Assembly: GCF_900143545.1 (NCBI RefSeq)
Contig: NZ_FREV01000005.1
Location: 124,001 to 188,000 of the forward strand
From: Loktanella sp. Alg231-35
GTDB taxonomy: Bacteria; Pseudomonadota; Alphaproteobacteria; Rhodobacterales; Rhodobacteraceae
DNA: 64,000 nucleotides
Reading direction: 5' to 3'
This document shows positions 1-8,496 of this stretch, in pieces; positions within the stretch are counted from its first letter, which is position 1; each line of letters begins with the position of its first letter. The notes beneath the pieces were generated by a model, which saw only the letters and a program-made list of their open reading frames with translations, was not told where the DNA came from and did not search any database. The position numbers and the translations under genes were made by a program.

Positions 1-2
1 GC

Positions 3-209
3 GATTGGTCGGCAGAGGAGGAAGCCGCTTTCAAACAGCCGACCATTGATATGTTCACAGAACAATCGCACCCGCTCTATGCCTCTGCCCGGCTGTGGGA
101 CGACGGCATAATCGACCCGCGCAAATCCCGCGAGGTGTTGGCGCTGTCATTGGCGGCGGCCTGCAATGCCCCGATAGAGGAGACACGCTTTGGCGTGTTT
201 CGGATGTGA
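3..209 (+). CDS. liuB: 3-methylcrotonyl-CoA carboxylase beta (carboxyltransferase) subunit, C-terminal fragment
   Basis: Only the last 68 codons are present; the gene begins before the window. The frame starting at base 3 is open and ends at TGA 207-209. The tail contains the stretch HPLYASARLWDDGIIDP followed by a ...FGVFRM end, the usual C-terminus of biotin-dependent acyl-CoA carboxyltransferase beta subunits of the MCC/PCC type, where the DDGIIDP part sits in the carboxyl-transfer domain. The stop overlaps the ATG run that starts the alpha subunit, so the two subunits are translationally coupled. Assignment to MCC rather than propionyl- or geranyl-CoA carboxylase rests on the downstream liuE and liuC genes. 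Confidence 0.85.
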   Translation, partial: DWSAEEEAAFKQPTIDMFTEQSHPLYASARLWDDGIIDPRKSREVLALSLAAACNAPIEETRFGVFRM

Positions 210-214
210 TGATG

Positions 215-2125
215 ATGTTCCATAAAATCCTGATCGCCAACCGGGGCGAAATCGCTTGCCGTGTTATCCAGACTGCCCGCAAGATGGGTGTCCGCACGGT
301 GGCTGTTTATTCCGATGCGGATGCCCAAGCGCTGCATGTGGTGCAGGCGGATGAGGCCGTGCGCCTTGGTCCAGCGCCCGTAGCCGACAGCTACCTGCGT
401 GGTGATCTGATTGTGCAAGCCGCCTTGGACACAGGCGCGCAGGCGATCCATCCGGGATATGGGTTTCTGTCCGAGAACCCTGATTTTGTCGATGCGGTCG
501 AGGCGGCTGGCCTGATCTTCATCGGCCCGTCTGCGGATGCGATCCGGGCGATGGGCCTCAAGGATGCCGCCAAGGCCCTGATGGAAAAGGCTGGGGTGCC
601 TGTTGTGCCGGGCTATCACGGCAAGGATCAGGATGCCGGATTTCTGGCCAAACAGGCCGCGCTGATTGGCTATCCTGTGTTGATCAAAGCTGTCGCCGGT
701 GGCGGCGGCAAAGGCATGCGCTTGGTCGAAGATGTGGCGGATTTTATCGAGGCGCTGGCCTCGGCCCAGGCAGAGGCGCAGACCGCCTTTGGCAATGCTG
801 ATGTGCTGATCGAGAAGTATATTGAAAGTCCGCGCCATATTGAGGTGCAGGTCTTCGGTGATGGCGCGGACGCGGTGCATCTGTTTGAGCGTGATTGCTC
901 ACTCCAGCGCCGCCATCAAAAGGTGATCGAAGAGGCACCGGCACCCGGTATGCCTGAGGATGTGCGTGCCGCGATGGGGCAGGCGGCGGTCATGGCGGCC
1001 AAGGCGATTGGCTATGCCGGGGCGGGCACGGTTGAGTTTATCGTGGATGGCAGCGACGGGCTGCGCGCGGACGGATTCTGGTTCATGGAGATGAACACGC
1101 GCTTGCAGGTCGAGCATCCGGTGACCGAGGCCATTACGGGCGTTGATCTGGTGGAATGGCAGTTGCGTGTTGCGGCCGGTGAGCCCTTGCCGATGCCTCA
1201 AGAGGCGTTGCGGATCAGTGGCCATTCCTTTGAGGCGCGGCTCTATGCAGAGGATGTCCCTGCGGGGTTCCTGCCTGCAACCGGCGTGATTGATCATCTG
1301 GTGTTTCCGCCAGAGGCGCGGATTGACAGCGGTGTGCGCGACGGGTCCGAGATTTCGCCTTGGTATGATCCGATGATTGCCAAGGTGACGGTGCATGGTC
1401 CTGACAGGGCCACCGCCTTGCGTTCATTGGCAGCGGCCCTTGATGCAACGCAAGTGGCCGGCACGGTGACCAATCTGGGTTTCCTGCGCCGTTTGGCGCG
1501 CGAGACGGGGTTTACTGCGGGTATGGTGGATACCGGGCTGATTGCCCGCGAGGCCGAGACTTTATGCGCCGCACCGCAGCCGACGGTTCGCGACATTGCC
1601 ATAGCTGCGGTGGTTGCCGCTGATATTGCACGGACGCCAATGACCGGGTTCACCTTGTGGCAGCCGATGGTACGCGACATTGCCCTGCGTTTTGGCGAAG
1701 AGACCCATTTGGCGCGTCTGACGGTACACGGTGCCGCGCGTTGTGACGTCTCGGTCGGCGAAGATGTGGTGTCGTTGGACTGGCGTGGCGCGCATTGGGG
1801 GCAGGCTGCTGTGTGCCATGGCGCACGCGTGACCGTTTTTGGTGCTGAAACGCTGACATTTGACGTGGTTGACCTGTTGGACCGCGCCGCCGCACAGGCG
1901 GGCGGCGATACGGTGCTGGCCCCGATGCCCGGATTGGTCCGCGACGTGGCGGTCGTGCCGGGACAGGATGTGCTGGCCGGTGACCGTCTGGTGGTATTGG
2001 AGGCGATGAAGATGGAACATGTCTTGCGCGCCCCACGCGACGGGGTTGTCGCCAGCGTGGCAGTGCAAACCGGCGATCAGGTGACCGCCGGTGCCTTGAT
2101 GGTCAGCCTGGAGCCGGAGGCATGA
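215..2125 (+). CDS. liuD: 3-methylcrotonyl-CoA carboxylase alpha subunit (biotin carboxylase plus biotin carrier)
   Basis: This 636-residue protein carboxylates its own biotin with ATP and bicarbonate for the leucine pathway step 3-methylcrotonyl-CoA to 3-methylglutaconyl-CoA. It opens with KILIANRGEIACR, typical of biotin carboxylases. An ATP-grasp glycine loop (GGGGKGMRL) is near residue 163 and the EMNTRLQVEHPVTE catalytic segment is intact. The biotinyl domain is at the C-terminus, with AMKMEH at about 597-602 and Lys599 as the biotin site. Three in-frame ATG codons lie at 209, 212 and 215. I chose 215 because the family begins with MFxKILIANRG; the ATG at 209 overlaps the liuB stop. Length is normal for MccA. 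The biotin ligase birA lies about 25 kb downstream, in the nuo unit. Confidence 0.93.
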   Translation: MFHKILIANRGEIACRVIQTARKMGVRTVAVYSDADAQALHVVQADEAVRLGPAPVADSYLRGDLIVQAALDTGAQAIHPGYGFLSENPDFVDAVEAAGLIFIGPSADAIRAMGLKDAAKALMEKAGVPVVPGYHGKDQDAGFLAKQAALIGYPVLIKAVAGGGGKGMRLVEDVADFIEALASAQAEAQTAFGNADVLIEKYIESPRHIEVQVFGDGADAVHLFERDCSLQRRHQKVIEEAPAPGMPEDVRAAMGQAAVMAAKAIGYAGAGTVEFIVDGSDGLRADGFWFMEMNTRLQVEHPVTEAITGVDLVEWQLRVAAGEPLPMPQEALRISGHSFEARLYAEDVPAGFLPATGVIDHLVFPPEARIDSGVRDGSEISPWYDPMIAKVTVHGPDRATALRSLAAALDATQVAGTVTNLGFLRRLARETGFTAGMVDTGLIAREAETLCAAPQPTVRDIAIAAVVAADIARTPMTGFTLWQPMVRDIALRFGEETHLARLTVHGAARCDVSVGEDVVSLDWRGAHWGQAAVCHGARVTVFGAETLTFDVVDLLDRAAAQAGGDTVLAPMPGLVRDVAVVPGQDVLAGDRLVVLEAMKMEHVLRAPRDGVVASVAVQTGDQVTAGALMVSLEPEA

Positions 2126-2769
2126 TCCGCCTGCATCATTGTCCGCAAACGCGTTCGATGCGTTCGCTTTGGTTGCTGCATGAGTTGGGCGTTGACTTTG
2201 AGATGCAGGAGTACCCGTTCGACAAGACCCTGCGCGAGGAACCCTACCGCAGCCTTAACCCCACAGGCCGTGTGCCGACGCTGGAAATAGACGGTGTGGT
2301 GCTAACGGAAAGCGGTGCGATTGCCGAATACCTTTGCGCCCGCTTTCCACAGAGGGGCTTGGGTCGAGACCCAAGTCACGCGGAATGGCCCGCATTTCTG
2401 AATTGGATCCATTTCGCCGAGACGATATCGCAGCATACCGCCGCCCTGACCCAGCAGCATATTGCCCTTTATGATGATGCGATGCGTTCGCCCATCGTGA
2501 TGAAGCTGGAGGCAGCGCGATTGGCCAAGACGCTGCGCACGCTGGAGCAGGGGTTGCAGGGCGACTATCTGCTGTCGTCGTTTTCTGCCGCTGACATCGG
2601 GGTTGGGCAGGCGGTCTATATGGCGCGTCATTTCGTGACTTTGGATGCGTTGCCAAAGGCCGCGGCGTGGTACGCACGGCTGGAGGCGCGGGCGGGGTAT
2701 AAGGCATCGTTGCCTGATGCGCCGGCGCTTTATGCCCAGTCGTTTTACCCGCCTTGGGAGGTGTCGTGA
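2122..2769 (+). CDS. Glutathione S-transferase family protein in the leucine operon
   Basis: This 215-residue protein has an N-terminal thioredoxin-fold glutathione domain (starting MIRLHHCPQTRSMRSLWLLHE, with the conserved NPTGRVPTLE cis-Pro loop near residues 47-56 and the LTESGAIAEYL glutathione-contacting segment). An all-helical C-terminal domain contains SAADIGVGQAVYM, the usual N-capping region. ATGA at 2122-2125 overlaps the liuD stop by 4 nt, so it is co-translated with the carboxylase. A GST at this position is a feature I associate with alphaproteobacterial MCC clusters, but its substrate is unknown. It could detoxify or isomerise a reactive enoyl-CoA product; that role is inference. 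Start and family are secure, function is not. Confidence 0.88.
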   Translation: MIRLHHCPQTRSMRSLWLLHELGVDFEMQEYPFDKTLREEPYRSLNPTGRVPTLEIDGVVLTESGAIAEYLCARFPQRGLGRDPSHAEWPAFLNWIHFAETISQHTAALTQQHIALYDDAMRSPIVMKLEAARLAKTLRTLEQGLQGDYLLSSFSAADIGVGQAVYMARHFVTLDALPKAAAWYARLEARAGYKASLPDAPALYAQSFYPPWEVS

Positions 2770-2785
2770 TGCGGCCAATGTTGAA

Positions 2786-2836
2786 GGGGGCTCTGCCCCC
2801 GCTGCGCTCCCCCGAGATATTTTTGAACAAAAGAAG
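2786..2836 (+). repeat. GC-rich hairpin plus conserved AT-rich tail between GST and liuE (Rhodobacterales-type intergenic element)
   Basis: GGGGGC-TCT-GCCCCC (2786-2800) forms a 6-bp stem. It is followed by a C-rich run and then GAGATATTTTTGAACAAAAG, ending in AAGAAGG, which supplies the ribosome binding site of liuE. From memory, closely similar elements (C-run, then GATATTTTT, then a purine-rich AGAAG tail) occur many times between genes in Roseobacter-group genomes. Only one copy is visible here, so its status as a dispersed repeat is recalled knowledge, not shown. Confidence 0.45.
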
Positions 2837-2845
2837 GACGGGTTG

Positions 2846-3706
2846 ATGGCGGAGGCTGTGCGCATCTATGAGGTTGGTCCGCGTGATGGGTTGCAGAATG
2901 AACCCGGCGTGATCTCGGTTGATCGTAAGGTGGCGTTGATTGATTTTCTGGCGCGGTCTGGCTTGTGCGACATCGAGGTAGGCAGTTTTGTCAGCCCCAA
3001 ATGGGTGCCGCAGATGGCCGATACTGAGGCCGTTTTGGCGGGTATGGCCCCGGCGCCCGGTGTCTCTTTTGGTGTGTTGGTGCCCAATATGCGTGGCTGG
3101 GAAGGATTTGTCGCTGCCCGCCAGCCTGATGTGCGCTATGAGGTGGCGGTGTTTATCTCAGCCTCTGAAGGGTTTTCGCAGAGCAATCTGAATTGTTCGG
3201 TGGCGGAATCCGTGGCGCGCCTGACGCCAGTTGTTGCAGCGGCACAGGAGGCGGGCGTGCCAGTGCGCGGTTATGTGTCTTGTGTCACCGATTGCCCTTT
3301 TGACGGGCCGATTGCCCCCGATCAGGTGGCCCGCGCTGCGGCCCGTTTGCGAAACGTAGCACCGATGCAAATCTCTTTGGGTGATACGATTGGTAAGGGC
3401 ACGCCTGCGCGTGTTGCTGCCATGTTAGAGGCGGTGGCGGCTGAAATTCCCGTGGCGGAACTGGCCGGTCATTTTCATGATACCGGCGGGCAAGCATTGG
3501 CGAATATCGCGGTCGCTCTTGATCACGGGTTGCGCATTTTTGACAGCGCGGTGGGGGGGCTTGGTGGGTGTCCCTATGCCCCCGGTGCGCCGGGGAATGT
3601 AGCGACTGAGGCGGTTCTGGACCTGATGGCGCGCCGCGGCTTTGAAACCGGCGTGGACCGCGATGTGATTGCACAAGCCGCAGAGATGGCAAGGGGAATG
3701 CGATGA
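2846..3706 (+). CDS. liuE: Hydroxymethylglutaryl-CoA lyase
   Basis: This 286-residue enzyme splits HMG-CoA into acetyl-CoA and acetoacetate, the last step of leucine degradation. It has the HMGL-like TIM-barrel start IYEVGPRDGLQNE (Arg and Asp of the active site and metal site), the LAGHFHDTGGQALAN segment that supplies metal-binding His residues, and the signature GLGGCPYAPGAPGN near the C-terminus with the catalytic Cys. The start is ATG 2846, preceded by AAGAAGG with good spacing. A longer open frame upstream runs through the hairpin element and GST end and is not supported. The stop overlaps liuC by 4 nt. Confidence 0.95.
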   Translation: MAEAVRIYEVGPRDGLQNEPGVISVDRKVALIDFLARSGLCDIEVGSFVSPKWVPQMADTEAVLAGMAPAPGVSFGVLVPNMRGWEGFVAARQPDVRYEVAVFISASEGFSQSNLNCSVAESVARLTPVVAAAQEAGVPVRGYVSCVTDCPFDGPIAPDQVARAAARLRNVAPMQISLGDTIGKGTPARVAAMLEAVAAEIPVAELAGHFHDTGGQALANIAVALDHGLRIFDSAVGGLGGCPYAPGAPGNVATEAVLDLMARRGFETGVDRDVIAQAAEMARGMR

Positions 3707-4473
3707 TTGATTTGACTGTGGATGACCGGGGCGTCGCCACGCTGGCGCTGGCCCGACCTGAGAAACACAATGCTTTGTCGCAGGCGCTGATTGATGCCCT
3801 GCGTGACGCGGCAACCCGGATTGCGGCGGACCGGAGCATTCGCGTTGTTGTTCTAATGGGGCAGGGCAAATCGTTCTGTGCAGGTGGTGATCTGGGTTGG
3901 ATGCAGGATCAGATGGCGGGGGATGCGCAGATGAAACGCGCCGCAGCACAGTCGATTGCCGGGATGCTGGGCGCGCTGAACACTTTGCCGCAGCCTGTGA
4001 TTGGCCGGGTGCAGGGTAATGCGCTGGGCGGTGGCGTGGGTATGGCCTGCGTTTGCGATATCGCGATTGCGGCGGATCACGCCAAGTTTGGGCTAACCGA
4101 AACCAAACTGGGCCTGATCCCGGCAACGATCGGCCCTTACGTGCTTGCGCGCATGGGCGAAGCTGCCGCGCGGCGGGTGTTCATGTCGTCGCGGGTCTTT
4201 GATGCAGCTGAGGCCGCGACGCTGGGCATTGTCGCCAAGGCGGTCCCCGCCGAGGCGTTGGATGCGGCCGTTGAAGCTGAGGTTGCACCCTATCTGACCT
4301 GCGCGCCCGGCGCTGTTGCCGCGGCCAAAGCCTTTGCCCGCAGTCTGGGCCCCACCATCGACGAATCGACCGTGCGCCATTCGATTGATGCGCTGATCGC
4401 GCAATGGGACGGCGACGAGGCAAAAGAAGGCATTTCTGCCTTTTTTGACCGCCGCAAGCCCCGTTGGGAATAG
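3703..4473 (+). CDS. liuC: Enoyl-CoA hydratase/isomerase family protein, probable 3-methylglutaconyl-CoA hydratase
   Basis: This 256-residue crotonase-fold protein probably hydrates 3-methylglutaconyl-CoA to HMG-CoA. The oxyanion-hole segments are FCAGGDLGWM (around residues 59-68) and NALGGGVGMACVCDIAIA. The substrate-side segment ETKLGLIPATIGPYVLARMG is the form seen in AUH-type hydratases. The product assignment comes from its position after liuE and the carboxylase genes; sequence alone supports only the crotonase family. ATGA at 3703-3706 overlaps liuE. It is the last gene of the visible operon. A short hairpin (GACAG-ATTG-CTGTC, 4490-4503) follows but lacks a convincing U-tract. Confidence 0.9.
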   Translation: MIDLTVDDRGVATLALARPEKHNALSQALIDALRDAATRIAADRSIRVVVLMGQGKSFCAGGDLGWMQDQMAGDAQMKRAAAQSIAGMLGALNTLPQPVIGRVQGNALGGGVGMACVCDIAIAADHAKFGLTETKLGLIPATIGPYVLARMGEAAARRVFMSSRVFDAAEAATLGIVAKAVPAEALDAAVEAEVAPYLTCAPGAVAAAKAFARSLGPTIDESTVRHSIDALIAQWDGDEAKEGISAFFDRRKPRWE

Positions 4474-4555
4474 GTATTACGGGTTTATTGACAGATTGCT
4501 GTCTTAGTTCTGACGGAATTGCCGGGTCATCTCAGGGTTGGACAGGAGACCCGTT

Positions 4556-5497
4556 ATGCCCTTTGAATGGCCTACAGCAGATGAAATGATGTATCGCGTT
4601 GCGCGCCTGCGCCGTTTGGTAGCCTTGGCGGTGATGGTGCCCGTGATTGTTTTGTTTGTGGCGGCTTCGATTGATCCGATCTCGCTGCCTGCGGATCGTG
4701 CGACATTGGCTGCGGTGGCCATGGCCGTGCTAGTTGTGGGCCACATCGCATTGTTCCCCAATGTAACGCTTGAGACGATCAGCCTTTCGCTTTCGGTCTC
4801 TTTTCTTGTGATTTCTGTGCCGTGGATCAAGGCCGTCGCCCAATGGGCACCGGCCGAGCATGCGTCGGCAGCACTTGTGATCCTGATTGTGTTTGCTGTG
4901 GCGCTGACGGGTGTGGTGATGGCGATCCTGCAGATTGGGCTAAATGCGCTGGTCTATGCGGGCCCGGCGCTACGGTTGCGTCTCAAGACAACATTGTTTG
5001 TGCCTTGCTCACCCACCGTTGCCCATCGCCAATGTGCCATGCAACCGCAGACACGGCGCGGCCGCGTACTGACCGGGCAGGCGGATGAGGATGGTTTCTT
5101 TGATGTAGCGGTCGTCGCACCGCATCACAGCGATCCTGAGCAGCCCGATCATCCGCTGATCGTCAAATTGGTTGCCAAGGTGCTTGAAAGCACGCCAGAG
5201 CACCATGATGTGATGATGGTTTTGCAAAACGGTTCAGTCACGGTGACGTCGCAACGGTTTACCGCTGTGGATGGTGGATGCCAGATCGCGGTGTCTGACA
5301 TGCCCGGTGATTTCACTCTTGGGATGCATGCGATGTTCTGGTTGACCGATCAGCAGGCGGACAATCTGACCGAGACGACAGACGTCATCATCGGGCAGGA
5401 GGCACGCGCAAATGGTCTGGCCCATGGTGTGTCACTTTTGTCGGTGGCGGGCACGCTGTTGTCACCGCAGACGCCTGTCGTTGATCGCGCCAAATAA
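4556..5497 (+). CDS. Membrane protein of unknown function, four predicted TM helices plus a soluble C-terminal domain
   Basis: This 313-residue protein has four hydrophobic helices in the first half, at roughly residues 18-38, 45-62, 68-85 and 95-122. A soluble region of about 180 residues follows, with no motif I recognise. The start is ATG 4556, preceded by CAGGAGA at 4543-4549; an upstream in-frame TTG at 4538 would lie before this ribosome binding site and is rejected. The gene lies alone between the leucine operon and nuoA, with about 120 bp before nuoA. I do not recognise the family. The soluble part contains a REREL-like absence of catalytic motifs and is moderately polar, so a regulatory or sensor role is possible but unsupported. 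Confidence 0.75.
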   Translation: MPFEWPTADEMMYRVARLRRLVALAVMVPVIVLFVAASIDPISLPADRATLAAVAMAVLVVGHIALFPNVTLETISLSLSVSFLVISVPWIKAVAQWAPAEHASAALVILIVFAVALTGVVMAILQIGLNALVYAGPALRLRLKTTLFVPCSPTVAHRQCAMQPQTRRGRVLTGQADEDGFFDVAVVAPHHSDPEQPDHPLIVKLVAKVLESTPEHHDVMMVLQNGSVTVTSQRFTAVDGGCQIAVSDMPGDFTLGMHAMFWLTDQQADNLTETTDVIIGQEARANGLAHGVSLLSVAGTLLSPQTPVVDRAK

Positions 5498-5533
5498 CCT
5501 CCTCAAAATCCTGATCAGAGCCTTCGCGTTTGG

Positions 5534-5562
5534 TTGACCCCCTCGGGTAGCGGGGATATGCA
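5534..5562 (+). promoter_or_regulatory. Candidate sigma-70 promoter for the nuo operon
   Basis: TTGACC at 5534-5539 and TATGCA at 5557-5562 are separated by exactly 17 bases. This is a good match to the housekeeping consensus, about 57 bp before the chosen nuoA start. It is the only well-spaced candidate in the 121-bp gap. Not experimentally shown. Confidence 0.45.
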
Positions 5563-5618
5563 TGCCGCAGCCAACTTCGCGCATCGGTTTCCGGTGCCGA
5601 GACGAAAGGAAAGCCCCT

Positions 5619-5984
5619 GTGCAGGAAATGCTGACAGAATATCTGCCGATCATGATTTTTCTGGGACTGGCGATCGCGCTTGGCCTGATCCTGATCTTGG
5701 CGGCGGCGGTTGTGGCCGTGCGCAACCCCGATCCGGAAAAAGTATCCGCTTATGAGTGCGGCTTTAACGCATTTGATGATGCACGTATGAAGTTTGACGT
5801 GCGCTTTTATCTGGTGGCGATCCTGTTCATCATCTTTGATCTGGAAGTGGCGTTTCTGTTTCCATGGGCGGTGGCCTTTGCCGACATCAGCATGGTGGGC
5901 TTTTGGTCAATGATGGTCTTTCTGGCGGTGCTGACGATCGGCTTTGCCTATGAGTGGAAGAAGGGGGCACTGGAATGGGAGTGA
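5619..5984 (+). CDS. nuoA: NADH-quinone oxidoreductase subunit A
   Basis: This 121-residue membrane subunit of complex I has three TM helices and sits near the quinone site. The diagnostic loop [20 protein letters not shown], with the conserved Cys, and the following [18 protein letters not shown] match the ND3 family. I chose the GTG at 5619 ([10 protein letters not shown]...): it has GAAAGGA 8 nt upstream and gives the same N-terminal length I recall for the Rhodobacter protein. The ATG at 5628 has a poorly placed ribosome binding site. First gene of the nuo operon; nuoB overlaps its 3' end. Confidence 0.94.
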   Translation: MQEMLTEYLPIMIFLGLAIALGLILILAAAVVAVRNPDPEKVSAYECGFNAFDDARMKFDVRFYLVAILFIIFDLEVAFLFPWAVAFADISMVGFWSMMVFLAVLTIGFAYEWKKGALEWE

Positions 5985-6505
5985 TGACAGGAACAGCAGT
6001 GGGCGCCGACAAAGAGCACGGCGCGCAGCTGATCAATTCAGAGCTGCAGGACAAGGGTTTCCTTGTGACCTCAACCGCTGACATCATCAACTGGGCGCGC
6101 ACCGGCAGCTTGCACTGGATGACCTTTGGTCTGGCCTGCTGCGCGGTTGAGATGATGCACACCTCTATGCCCCGCTATGATCTTGAACGGTTTGGCACGG
6201 CACCGCGCGCATCCCCACGTCAATCTGACCTGATGATTGTGGCGGGCACGCTGACCAACAAAATGGCCCCCGCGCTGCGCAAGGTTTATGACCAGATGCC
6301 AGAGCCGCGTTATGTGATCTCTATGGGGTCCTGTGCGAATGGTGGTGGATATTACCACTACAGCTATTCGGTCGTGCGCGGCTGTGACCGTATCGTGCCG
6401 GTGGACATCTATGTACCCGGCTGCCCGCCAACGGCAGAGGCGCTGTTGTACGGTATCCTTCAACTGCAACGCAAAATGCGCCGGACAGGGACAATTGTGA
6501 GATGA
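5975..6505 (+). CDS. nuoB: NADH-quinone oxidoreductase subunit B
   Basis: This 176-residue subunit holds iron-sulfur cluster N2, the last electron carrier before ubiquinone. The cluster Cys residues are visible in [22 protein letters not shown] and [15 protein letters not shown]. The start ATG 5975 (MGVMTG...) lies 10 nt inside nuoA and has AAGGGGG about 8 nt upstream. ATG 5984, exactly at the nuoA stop, is the alternative but has no well-placed ribosome binding site. The nuoC ATG overlaps the stop by 4 nt. Confidence 0.95.
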   Translation: MGVMTGTAVGADKEHGAQLINSELQDKGFLVTSTADIINWARTGSLHWMTFGLACCAVEMMHTSMPRYDLERFGTAPRASPRQSDLMIVAGTLTNKMAPALRKVYDQMPEPRYVISMGSCANGGGYYHYSYSVVRGCDRIVPVDIYVPGCPPTAEALLYGILQLQRKMRRTGTIVR

Positions 6506-7113
6506 CCGAAGCCCTGCAAGAACTTGGCACCCATCTTGAACTCAAGCGCACCGATTGTGTGCTTTCCTGGGACGTCACCCATGATGAGCTGACAGTGAAT
6601 GTTGCCCCATCATCGCTTGTCAGCTTTGTTGAATTTCTCAAGAATGACGCGACCTGCAAGTTTTCGTCGCTGATAGATATCACTGCTGTAGACTACCCCA
6701 GCCGGGCGAAACGCTTTGATGTCGTCTACCACTTTTTGTCGATGTATCAGAACCAGCGCATTCGTTTGCGGGTGCAGATCCGCGAAGAGGATATGATGCC
6801 GTCCATCATGTCCGTGCATCCTTCTGCCAATTGGTTTGAGCGTGAAGTGTTCGATATGTTCGGCATTCTGTTTTCCGGCCATCCGGACTTGCGCCGCATC
6901 CTGACTGACTATGGGTTCCGCGGGCATCCGCTGCGCAAAGATTTTCCGACCACAGGCTATACCGAGGTCCGTTATGACGAGGTGCAAAAGCGCGTTGTCT
7001 ATGAACCCGTCAGCCTTGTGCAGGAATACCGTCAGTTCGACTTTATGTCGCCATGGGAGGGTGCCGAATACATCCTGCCGGGAGATGAAAAGAAGGAAGA
7101 GGCGAAGGGCTGA
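6502..7113 (+). CDS. nuoC: NADH-quinone oxidoreductase subunit C
   Basis: This 203-residue, 30-kDa-type subunit belongs to the peripheral arm and is separate from nuoD, unlike the fused NuoCD of enterobacteria. The family signature ending ERDVFDMFGI is seen as [20 protein letters not shown], followed by [17 protein letters not shown]. The start overlaps nuoB (ATGA) and the stop shares one base with the following GFA-like gene. Length is typical for alphaproteobacteria. Confidence 0.95.
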   Translation: MTEALQELGTHLELKRTDCVLSWDVTHDELTVNVAPSSLVSFVEFLKNDATCKFSSLIDITAVDYPSRAKRFDVVYHFLSMYQNQRIRLRVQIREEDMMPSIMSVHPSANWFEREVFDMFGILFSGHPDLRRILTDYGFRGHPLRKDFPTTGYTEVRYDEVQKRVVYEPVSLVQEYRQFDFMSPWEGAEYILPGDEKKEEAKG

Positions 7114-7547
7114 TGACCGCTGTGCTTCCCCTGAAAGGCGCCTGCCTTTGCGGGGCAAGCACCTTCACCGCCACGCCGACATCCTCTGACGCGGGCGTCT
7201 GCCATTGTGGCCAGTGCAACAAATGGTCGGGCGGGATGTTCGTGAACGTCTACTGCGGCAATTCAGTTGTGTTTGACGCAGGCGCACCGCTCGGGTCGTA
7301 CAAGGGCAGCGCATGGGGCGAACGTATTTTTTGCAAGGCATGTGGTTCATCTTTGGTTTGGCAAATGCAAGACGGCACGCATCAAAGTGTCGCGGTCCAC
7401 GCATTTGAAGATCCGTCGCAATTTACCCTCGCCACCCAGATATTCACGGATCGCAAACCGGGCTGCTATGCGCTGGCCAATCAGACCGAGGATATGACCG
7501 AGGCTGAGGTTTTTGCGAAATATGCGCCGGATGGCGGTGCGACGTGA
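7113..7547 (+). CDS. GFA (CENP-V/GFA) zinc-binding family protein inserted between nuoC and nuoD
   Basis: This 144-residue protein has the zinc ligands of the GFA fold: GACLCGAS near residues 9-16, GVCHCGQCNKWSGG near 29-42 and FCKACGSSL near 72-80. Relatives are named after glutathione-dependent formaldehyde-activating enzyme, but that activity is doubtful for most members. TGATG at the nuoC stop shows translational coupling, so it is expressed with complex I. Nothing in the sequence shows a direct role in the complex. Family assignment is firm; substrate is unknown. Confidence 0.9.
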   Translation: MTAVLPLKGACLCGASTFTATPTSSDAGVCHCGQCNKWSGGMFVNVYCGNSVVFDAGAPLGSYKGSAWGERIFCKACGSSLVWQMQDGTHQSVAVHAFEDPSQFTLATQIFTDRKPGCYALANQTEDMTEAEVFAKYAPDGGAT

Positions 7548-7595
7548 TCACACGCGTCGATCTCGCGTTGATCTGTTTCAATACCGCATCGGTCA

Positions 7596-8489
7596 ATGAC
7601 TGACACTTCCATCCTTTTTGGCGTCGGGGCCACCAAAGCGGGCACATCGTGGCTTTATCGCTATCTGCATGATCACCCCGATTGCATGCTGCCTGCGGTG
7701 AAAGAGGCACATTATTGGGACACCTTTGATGCTGATACCCGCGACAAACAGGTGGCTGCCTACCGTGTCCGTCTGAACGAATTGCGCGCGGCCAAGGATG
7801 GTGCCGCAGACGCAGGGAAGGGCTGGAAGGTCGACAATATGACCCGCCGCATTGGCGAGATGAAGCGCCTGATTGCAGTGCTGGACGGGGACCGCGCGGA
7901 TGATACCCGCTATGCCAACTGGCTTTTGCAGGACCGCGAAGGTGCAAGTCTGGTTGCGGATATGACGCCCAATTACGCAACCTTGCCAGATGAAGTGCTA
8001 ATGCGGATGTGCGACCTCACCCCCGCAACCAAATTCAACTTTCTGATTCGCGACCCGCTGGACCGTCTGTGGTCGCACATCCGCATGCAGGCCCGCCGTC
8101 AGCGCCAGGCACATGAAGTCTATGAGAAGAAATCGAACAACATCCTTTACCGCATCCTCAACCGGGGTGATGAGCGGCATATTCTGGAACGGGGCGATTA
8201 TCCCAAGATCATCCGCAAGCTGCGCCGGGTGATCCCCGAAGATCGGTTGCAAATTTTGTTCACAGAAGACCTGCAGACCCCACATGGGCTCTCGCAACTT
8301 TGCAGCTTCCTTGATATTGAGGCGATAACACCTGCTTTGCCAGATCGGGTCCATACCGGGCCAGAGGTGGTGATGCTGGATAAACTGCGGCCCCGTGCGC
8401 TGGGCCTGCTGAACGAACACTACGACTGGGTGGCCCGCAATGTCGGCCCCCTGCCACAACGGTGGCTAGACAACCGAGCGAGGGCCTAA
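7596..8489 (+). CDS. Sulfotransferase family protein within the nuo operon
   Basis: This 297-residue protein starts [19 protein letters not shown], the 5'-phosphosulfate-binding loop of PAPS-dependent sulfotransferases (TKAGTS). It continues with the 3'-phosphate-binding type segment [19 protein letters not shown] (Arg and Ser contacts). It therefore probably transfers sulfate from PAPS to an unknown acceptor such as a carbohydrate or small molecule. It is cytosolic, with no signal peptide or TM helix. A 48-bp gap precedes it, without a clear ribosome binding site, and nuoD follows after a few bases. No link between sulfation and complex I is known to me. Confidence 0.85.
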   Translation: MTDTSILFGVGATKAGTSWLYRYLHDHPDCMLPAVKEAHYWDTFDADTRDKQVAAYRVRLNELRAAKDGAADAGKGWKVDNMTRRIGEMKRLIAVLDGDRADDTRYANWLLQDREGASLVADMTPNYATLPDEVLMRMCDLTPATKFNFLIRDPLDRLWSHIRMQARRQRQAHEVYEKKSNNILYRILNRGDERHILERGDYPKIIRKLRRVIPEDRLQILFTEDLQTPHGLSQLCSFLDIEAITPALPDRVHTGPEVVMLDKLRPRALGLLNEHYDWVARNVGPLPQRWLDNRARA

Positions 8490-8496
8490 AGCCATG

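Noticed and set aside
4538..4555. TTG at 4538 as start of the membrane protein
   Set aside because: It lies upstream of the ribosome binding site CAGGAGA that serves ATG 4556.
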